This document shows, one piece after another, positions 58,434 to 64,000 of a DNA stretch of 64,000 bases. Under the pieces are notes generated by a model. It searched no databases, was not told the DNA's origin, and was given only the letters and a program-made list of their open reading frames with translations. Every line of letters starts with the position of its first letter. The first letter of the stretch is position 1. This stretch comes from Culex pipiens pallens (lineage: Eukaryota; Arthropoda; Insecta; Diptera; Culicidae), in assembly GCF_016801865.2 (NCBI RefSeq), contig NC_068938.1:76969316-77033315 (forward strand). Direction: 5' to 3'. The translations under genes were made by a program, and so were the position numbers.

Positions 58434-58611
58434 CTGTTCAGGACGACCTCGGCTGTCCAGCGCCGGTCCGAGGACAAACTTCCTGTGAGGAGGTGAAATA
58501 CGGTCGGGGTTCACCTTGACGACCCAGCCAAGCCACCAGAACGCATCCGGTCACCGGATGTACTGCTGCCGATCTATCGACTTGTACGGCCCGCTTGCAA
58601 ACCGTTTTATA
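58434..58611 (-). promoter_or_regulatory. Candidate distal core promoter and first non-coding exon, possibly numb
   Basis: On the minus strand a TATAAAA box (58611-58605) in a GC-rich unique block is followed, about 150 nt downstream, by a strong donor: CAG at 58436-58434 then GTAAAT. The intervening segment would be a short 5' UTR exon starting about 30 nt after the TATA box, near 58580. No clear Inr hexamer is visible there. The next convincing minus-strand acceptor ahead of a coding exon is the one at 16013 before numb, so this could be the far numb promoter with a 42-kb intron. It may equally belong to an unrelated or non-coding transcript. Confidence 0.3.
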
Positions 58612-60229
58612 GCCCGACTATCCGTGAAACGCTGCGCTCTTCTTCGACTTGAGCTGCACCTCTCTCGGCAATCGATACCACAAACTTCACCGCCAAGGCA
58701 CCATTTGATTACGCTAACGCGAAATTCTTCCACACCTTCTGCCTTCAGTTTCGCACGAACCCCGCGGGGAGTATTGCACAATTTATTCAACTTTCGGAAA
58801 CCAACCAGCAAACGAAGAGTAAAAAAATACTTTATTGATCAGCGGGAATTTCACCGACTCACTGGGCTGCTTATTCAGCACAAAGAACACTGCTGCACCA
58901 CCGTCAGTCCTTGACCAGACTCCCAGCGCAATCCTATAGCCACACAGCTCCCCGCTCAAAAAAGGGGGTGTATCGAGAACTGATCACGACGACGACGACG
59001 TCCTACACGGAGAGACGAAACCCCCAACCTCGCGATCGCGCGAAAATCTGGAACCCCGCGCCAACGAACACCTACAGAGCCCCTAGACCTAGCACACACG
59101 GTGTAACGGTCGAAACTTCAAACAACACTGAACGGCCAGGTCTTGCAACGAACACCTCGAGACTTGTGAGGAGAACCAGCCACCTCCGGGGCCCGATACC
59201 ACCAATACAATGGTGGATAAACAAACTACTAGCGATATAGCTACGATACAAATACAACGCTGTGAGTCGAATGTTGTCCAACTGGTTTTCTCACTGAAGA
59301 CTCGTATCGACGACGACGACGGCTGTGGGTAGCGACGAGGAGTACCGCGGACGAAGTGGAGTGCAGAGTACCGCAGCCACTTGATTGGCCTCGTCGGTCC
59401 GGGTGTAGCAAAAGAACGAATGCAGTTGAAGTTTAAACAAAGACTCAAAAATACATTGTTCACTTATACGCTGAGAAGTAGTTTTACCCAGTTGACCAAC
59501 AAGTCGCAAAGTTGTTCTTGCAACCGTTGTCCAACTAGTTATACACTTATTGATGCAACTACCTTGCAACATGTCGACTTCTCGAAAAATTAAGATGTTT
59601 GCAAACAATTTTCATAATTTTTAAACAATAGTGTATCCCTTTCACTCATAAGGTGTGTTTACAAAAGTTTTGTGTCCTAATGAAATGGAAAGCACGAATT
59701 ACGCACCACGCGTCATCTAGATGAACAATTCGAAGCATTTTTGAAGTGAATAATTTGTAAATTGGTCAAGAAACGATCTAAACACGACTTTGTTTACAAA
59801 TGGCGCAAAGGACCTATAGCAAATTAACTGGAGATATGATTTAAAAAAATAACCAAGAAACTGAGAGCAACATTATCAAGCGATTGTCCCTGCATGAAAA
59901 AAAGAACAAAAAAAAATGTTGACATTAGTGTTTGTTTTGACATCTTCTTATTGATTTTCTAGCAAAATCTGTTTGAAATTTATGTGGGAAAGTTTCTAGG
60001 CTAGGCTCGTTAATTCTCGATTTTATCGCTTAGTGGGTGCCCAAGATTTGTCCAGTTTATTAAATTTATTTCATTTATCTTCAAAAAATGAAACAGGATA
60101 AACAAGTGTTGTTATTTTTTTCAAAAAAAAAAAACTTTGAAATTTCAATGGACATAGACGTGCAACCGAATGAAAACTAATTGATTATCATTTTTTACAT
60201 GATTGAACCAGTTAAAAAATATTTTGCAT
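58612..60229. other. GC-richer unique block upstream of the candidate promoter, then AT-rich DNA
   Basis: 58.6-59.6 kb is the GC-richest non-coding stretch of the window, with (GAC)n runs at about 58987-59000 and 59308-59322. On the minus strand it lies upstream of the TATA box and fits a promoter-proximal region. Frames here have no domains. 59.6-60.2 kb is AT-rich with a fragment (GTGTCCTAATGAAAT) of the 39.1-40.4 kb element. Confidence 0.4.
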
Positions 60230-60231
60230 TA

Positions 60232-60560
60232 CAGTCCAGACTCGATTACCGAAGCCTCGATTACTGGTTTCAATCGGGACACATGGGGCGAATTGGGACA
60301 GCAGTTTTAACCATGTTAGAGCACAATATTTTGATTTTTCTGGTTGGTTTCGGTTAGAACAAACTCAGACCAACAAAATGTGTACATCTATTTCCAAATC
60401 TAAAAGCTTTAAGTGCTCTAAAAACTGCTGTCCCTATTCAGACTGTAGTCTTGATTCGCCCCAGATTACGGTATCCGAAGTTTCGATTATCCGGATTTCG
60501 ATTATCCGAAGGTTTGTATGGGACTTCGCGATAATCGAATCACGAAAAAAAAACATTTTC
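60232..60560. mobile_element. Pogo-like MITE copy with an internal insertion (right end uncertain)
   Basis: The left end CAGTCCAGACTCGATTACCG follows TA (60230-60231). The family sequence (TTTCGATTATCCGGATTTCG, ATAATCGAATCACG) resumes after about 60470. Between them a segment beginning TCGGGACACATGGGGCG and ending CTTGATTCGCCCCAG has its own inverted features (GGGACAGCAG / CTGCTGTCCC), suggesting a nested element at about 60275-60465. The right terminus is not seen. Confidence 0.5.
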
Positions 60561-60839
60561 TTTTCGTTTGTTTTTCTTATTTTTAACATCAAATTTGAAT
60601 AGTTTGACAAACCTTATGCATTGCTGTTCCGTATTGGATATCATGGTTCGATGAATTAGTGATAGGCATTAGTACATATAAGCCACTCAATAGGATGAAC
60701 TGTTCCAATGAACGAATTGATACATTTTGTTGTTGTTTTACGCGCGAGAAGTCTTTATCCTCGCAAGATAGTACTTTCCTCTCATTTCAACTCGTTTTTC
60801 AATGAAAGTTTTTTTATGTTCTTCAAAATACTGAACATT

Positions 60840-61130
60840 TTTCAAAAAAAATCACCTTGATATGCTTATAACTTAAAAAAACGGTGCACTTTTTTAAAAA
60901 ATGTGTGAAGTCATTTTCAATTACAAATTTTATTTTTTATCAAAAAATGATTATATAAATTTTGTTTGACAATATTTTATATTTTTTCTAAAAAACATAC
61001 TTTTGCAAAAAATTATAGCTCTAGTACGAGATTTGCACCATCCTAAACTCAAGTGCAAAAGATACCATTTCTAGTCCTCTAAAACATATAAAAATTGAAA
61101 ATTAAAACATACGTTTTTTGGGAATTCTTT
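60840..61130. repeat. Diverged foldback-family arm fragment
   Basis: The words CTTATAACTTAAAAAAACGG, TGCACTTT, CAATTACAAATTTTATTTTT and CCTCTAAAACATAT keep the same order as in the arm at 25360-25590, but with many differences. No coding potential. Confidence 0.55.
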
Positions 61131-61190
61131 TTTAAAATGCGGAAGTCGCGCGTGCTTCATACAAGTGCCCTTACAAAGTGTGTATAAGTA

Positions 61191-61764
61191 TTAGAGTGTA
61201 ACAAAAATGACTTTTTGACGGGCAATCAAGGGTTTGTTCCGGTGGGCATTATTTTCAACATCATTGGCGAGTAGGCCAGATCCTTGCGCATCTTTTGGTA
61301 TATATAACATTGAAGTTTGGAGCAACCTGGAGCTCGGTACAGACCTTCAAAATTTGGCATTTTTTAGAAAATTGACCCAAGAAAAATCAAATGGCGTCTA
61401 GGACGTCGCGAGGCGCGACGCATATCTTTTTAGCCGGGGCCGATTTTTAAAAAAAATGCCAAACTTTGAAGGTCTGTACCAAGCTCCAGGTTGCTCCAAA
61501 CTTCAATGTTATGTGTACCAAAAGATGCGCAAGGATCTGGCCTACCCACCAATGATATTGAAAATAAACGCTTCAGTGGCCAAAACGCCTCAAAAAGTGT
61601 CATTTTTGAAAAAAAAATACGGGTTAAATCTCAATTAAAATTCAAATACAAAGCGCCAGCTTCTGTTACATCCAATCAAGCTCATATTGTGGATTTGGGC
61701 TTAGTATGCCCACCGGAACAAACCCTTGAATGCCCGCCAAAAAGTCATTTTTGTTACATCCTAA
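61191..61764. mobile_element. 574-bp palindromic element (TTAG..TGTAACAAAAATGAC ends)
   Basis: The ends TTAGAGTGTAACAAAAATGA and, inverted, TTAGGATGTAACAAAAATGA continue as an inverted repeat through most of the element (GACGGGCAATCAAGGGTTTG and inverse; CTTGCGCATCTTTTGGTATA and inverse; GGTCTGTACC and inverse). TAAGTA lies on both sides (61185-61190, 61765-61770), a possible 6-bp duplication. No transposase frame; the 60-115-codon frames are shadows of the arms. Confidence 0.78.
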
Positions 61765-61818
61765 TAAGTATAGTTCATTCGACATTATGTCTTTCGAACT
61801 GCTCAAGCAAACTCGATA

Positions 61819-62155
61819 CAGTCCAGACGAAGTTTTGATTATCCGAAGTTTGATTACCCGAAGGTTTTTATGGTACTTCAGATTTTCTTATTTTTAACAT
61901 CAAATTCGAGTTCTGCGACTCCATTTTAGTCCAATTTTAATGGTTGATCGTCTATAAAAATAAAAAATGCATTTTTCAACATTCCATCACCACTATTCTG
62001 GCCACCATCTTGGATTTAAAAATTCTTAATTACTGAGTAGTTCAGGGGTCATACTTAAGCTCAACAATCAAAAATAAGACATCAAAAAAAAATTCGTGAT
62101 TCGATTATCCAAAGTGAAATTTTGCCAAGGCCTTCGGATAATCGAGTCTGGACTG
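61819..62155. mobile_element. Pogo-like MITE, complete copy
   Basis: CAGTCCAGACGAAGTTTTGA (left) and inverted CAGTCCAGACTCGATTATCC (right) are flanked by TA at 61817-61818 and 62156-62157. Related ends occur at 2508-2532, 60232 and 62168 (the last a truncated copy starting just 12 bp away). CAGT termini with TA targets fit pogo/Tc1-mariner. 337 bp, non-coding. Confidence 0.8.
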
Positions 62156-62167
62156 TACATATGAATA

Positions 62168-62300
62168 CAGTCCAAACTCGATGATCCGAAGTTTCCATTA
62201 TCTGAAGGTTTCTTAGGAACTTTGGATAATGAAATCACGGACAAAAATATTGTATTTGTTTTTTTCTCACTTTCTCTTAACATATATTTCAAGTTCTGTC
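62168..62300. mobile_element. Truncated pogo-like MITE
   Basis: Starts CAGTCCAAACTCGATGATCC after TA (62166-62167), follows the family for about 100 bp (TTATCTGAAGG, GGATAATGAAATCACGGAC), then loses similarity without a right terminus. Confidence 0.6.
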
Positions 62301-63118
62301 ACATTTGAGTGCAATATTTTTAACTTTTCAAAGCAAAATTAACACCCAAGAACAGTTTTTTGGACGTTGAATGGTCAAATCCAACACCATCACGCTTCAA
62401 AATCTTACATCTACTAGTGCAAAACCCAACACCAGTCAAGCAGTAAAACTTTTCGTCATTATTTGTTTTCAATTTGTTTTCGTTCCATTCGTTCCAGCCA
62501 GATCGCGTGATGAAAAAAAACTTGGATAAACTAAAGAGGGAGGTTCATTCACTAGCATTCCGCATGTGGCGCGCGTTCATTCACCAACTATTGCCTACAA
62601 GCGCGTTTGGATTTCCATGTAGTGGTGCAGCTCAAAGTTGCACGTTCCACAAAAACGCACATGCAAATAGACGCGGACCATAACAAGCGACGACGACAGC
62701 AGCAGCAGCAGCATAGTTGTAACGATAATTCCCACAGTCGGTCTCTGAATTGACTGCTCTGCAATGTTTGCGTAGTTTTTGGGGCGACGAATGCACCACT
62801 ACCAAGAAAGGGGTGTGAATGGGGCGATACTGGGTGAAATGGACTTGTGGAAAGTTTGATTTTGTTTATTAATTGAATGATAAACTAAAAAAAATATTTT
62901 TATTGGATAGTTCATTCCTTTTCGAATAACAAAAACATCTTGGTGCTTTTTTAACTATTACACAACTCGACATTTTCTAAGTTGATGTCAATAAACGCCT
63001 AAGTTTCGTCAAGGTATAATAGATTTGGGCTTTTTAGTGAATTCTCTGCAAATAAATAAAAATTGTAAATTTATGTATAAAACCTATGGAATAATATTAA
63101 ACAACCATGCGTTCCCTC
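62301..63118. other. Unique non-coding block
   Basis: 62.5-62.75 kb is GC-richer and ends in a GAC then CAG trinucleotide run (62690-62714). No gene recognised; the rest is AT-rich. Confidence 0.35.
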
Positions 63119-63645
63119 ATATCGACGTCGTCGTGCTATCTTGTCGCATCCGCCATTTTGACGTTCCAAGAAAAACGCGTTTTAATGTTTGACCTTGAAT
63201 ATTCAACAACGAGAGCTCGCAATGTAAACAATAACAAACACGTTTTGTTTGGCTCACCATTCTGTGCATTGTCCCAAAGTTTGGTTGAAGTTGGTTGCTG
63301 GAGTCCCGAGTTATAATTACAAATGTTTACGGTAATCTAGCTTGTACGTGCGACAAACGCATCCTGACTTTCCTGGCCTGAAATCCCTTTGGCCTTTTGT
63401 CGCACTTACATCAATTTTCATGGAGTGACAAGATAGCACGACAAGATTGAAACTACTTTCATATGAAGAGTGACAACAATATACGGAATTTTTTCGGTTT
63501 TTGTTGAATATCTCAGGATTGAAATCGAATTTTGGGGATCTGTGAAGGTCAAAAGGTGAGTCATTGTGAGCTGCACAAAATGGCGTTCTTAACTCAATTT
63601 GGCCCAAAATGCACGTACGACAAGTTAGCACGATGGCGACGATAT
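63119..63645 (-). mobile_element. TCGTGCTATCTTG element (MITE D), copy 3, inverted
   Basis: The ends ATATCGACGTCGTCGTGCTA and, inverted, ATATCGTCGCCATCGTGCTA give the clearest inverted repeats of the family (about 28 bp). The internal motif copy (ACAAGATAGCACGAC) is at about 63428-63442. The continuous site CAATGTAAACAATAACAAAC (63220-63239) corresponds to the insertion point of the palindromic microsatellite element in copy 2. Non-coding. Confidence 0.78.
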
Positions 63646-63713
63646 AAGCTACCATGCGCACCCCCTTATTTTTGCTACCCACATAGATAAACGTGGGTGC
63701 GCATGGTAGCTTA
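63645..63713. repeat. Perfect 19-bp inverted repeat (hairpin of 69 nt)
   Basis: TAAGCTACCATGCGCACCC at 63645-63663 and its exact complement at 63695-63713 enclose a 31-nt loop, directly at the edge of MITE D copy 3. It has the size of a small hairpin RNA precursor, but may equally be a minimal MITE. The loop has a competing CCCAC/GTGGG pairing. Confidence 0.6.
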
Positions 63714-64000
63714 AGAGATTTCCATAGAATTTGTTCCCTAATTTATAATTTTATTTAGTGGCAGGGAATCCACTAAAATTTAATTCTGTCAATTGAAGCG
63801 TGATTAGGGAGCCCAAACTATCTTCCCACACCAAAGCATGAGCAAGAACATACGTCAGAAGGATATCCGATCGATTGGATGACTACGGTCAGTCGCCGTT
63901 CAAATTTCCTACGAACGAGCCAAAATTTGAATGTTGATGTCACCAATTTTGCCTGGACAATAAATGGACGCCGGATAACGGCCAATATCGTAATCCGCTT
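63714..64000. other. Non-coding tail of window
   Basis: AT-rich then unique sequence to the window end, with no gene or repeat recognised. Confidence 0.4.

Noticed and set aside
58139..58914. Overlapping frames of 126 and 132 codons near the candidate promoter
   Set aside because: They run through GAC trinucleotide repeats and GC-rich DNA without domain signatures, and overlap frames on the opposite strand.

Overview
The window is animal nuclear DNA, most likely from a culicine mosquito (Culex more than Aedes; this is inference). The evidence is an intron-containing dipteran-type numb gene, very AT-rich non-coding DNA, an intact mosquito-style CR1-like LINE, tRNA-derived SINEs and many MITEs nested in one another. 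Only one host protein-coding gene can be supported, and there are no operons, CRISPR arrays or bacterial features.

The host gene is numb on the minus strand. Three coding exons (15642-15565, 15450-15202 and 7133-5901) join in phase to give a 519-residue Numb with a PTB domain split across exons 2 and 3, a C-terminal NPF motif and a DPF motif. About 2.4 kb downstream of the stop (3.5-5.9 kb) is unique and probably holds the 3' UTR. Upstream of the ATG, a probable 5' UTR exon has an acceptor at 16013. A TATA box at 58611-58605 followed by a CAG/GTAAAT donor at 58434 could be a distal promoter and first exon. If so, most of 16.0-58.4 kb is one long intron of about 42 kb. That link is inference and needs transcript data.

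The rest is transposable elements and unique intronic or intergenic DNA. From 8.15 to 14.13 kb (intron 2 of numb) an old dispersed repeat carries three nested insertions: a PIF/Harbinger-like MITE, a tRNA-derived SINE and a CR1-like LINE (about 9.39-13.91 kb) with open ORF1 and ORF2. At 17129-19061 and 24014-25944 lie two near-full-length palindromic (foldback) elements of 1.93 kb, in opposite orientation, each with different 4-bp target duplications. From 29.85 to 30.49 kb is a 606-bp SINE-like element with a 20-bp target duplication. From 30.82 to 32.86 kb is a hAT-type element (8-bp duplication) with two TA-flanked MITEs inside it. A terminal-inverted-repeat element surrounds a second old dispersed repeat at 39.1-40.4 kb. 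From 46.32 to 49.47 kb a MITE is split by a 2.7-kb PIF/Harbinger-like element whose interior is a 2.3-kb palindromic microsatellite; two intact copies of the host MITE in this window serve as empty sites. Further TIR or palindromic elements lie at 49.5, 52.2, 55.7, 57.0, 60.2-62.2 and 63.1-63.7 kb.

The unique blocks (roughly 20-22.7, 26-29.8, 33-39, 40.4-44.2, 44.4-46.3, 50-51.9, 54-55.6, 58.1-59.6 and 62.4-63.1 kb) show no recognisable gene. They may hold numb regulatory sequence. The most interesting material is structural: the 4-bp-duplication foldback family with a paralogous empty site, and the palindromic 8-bp microsatellite inside the Harbinger-like element.
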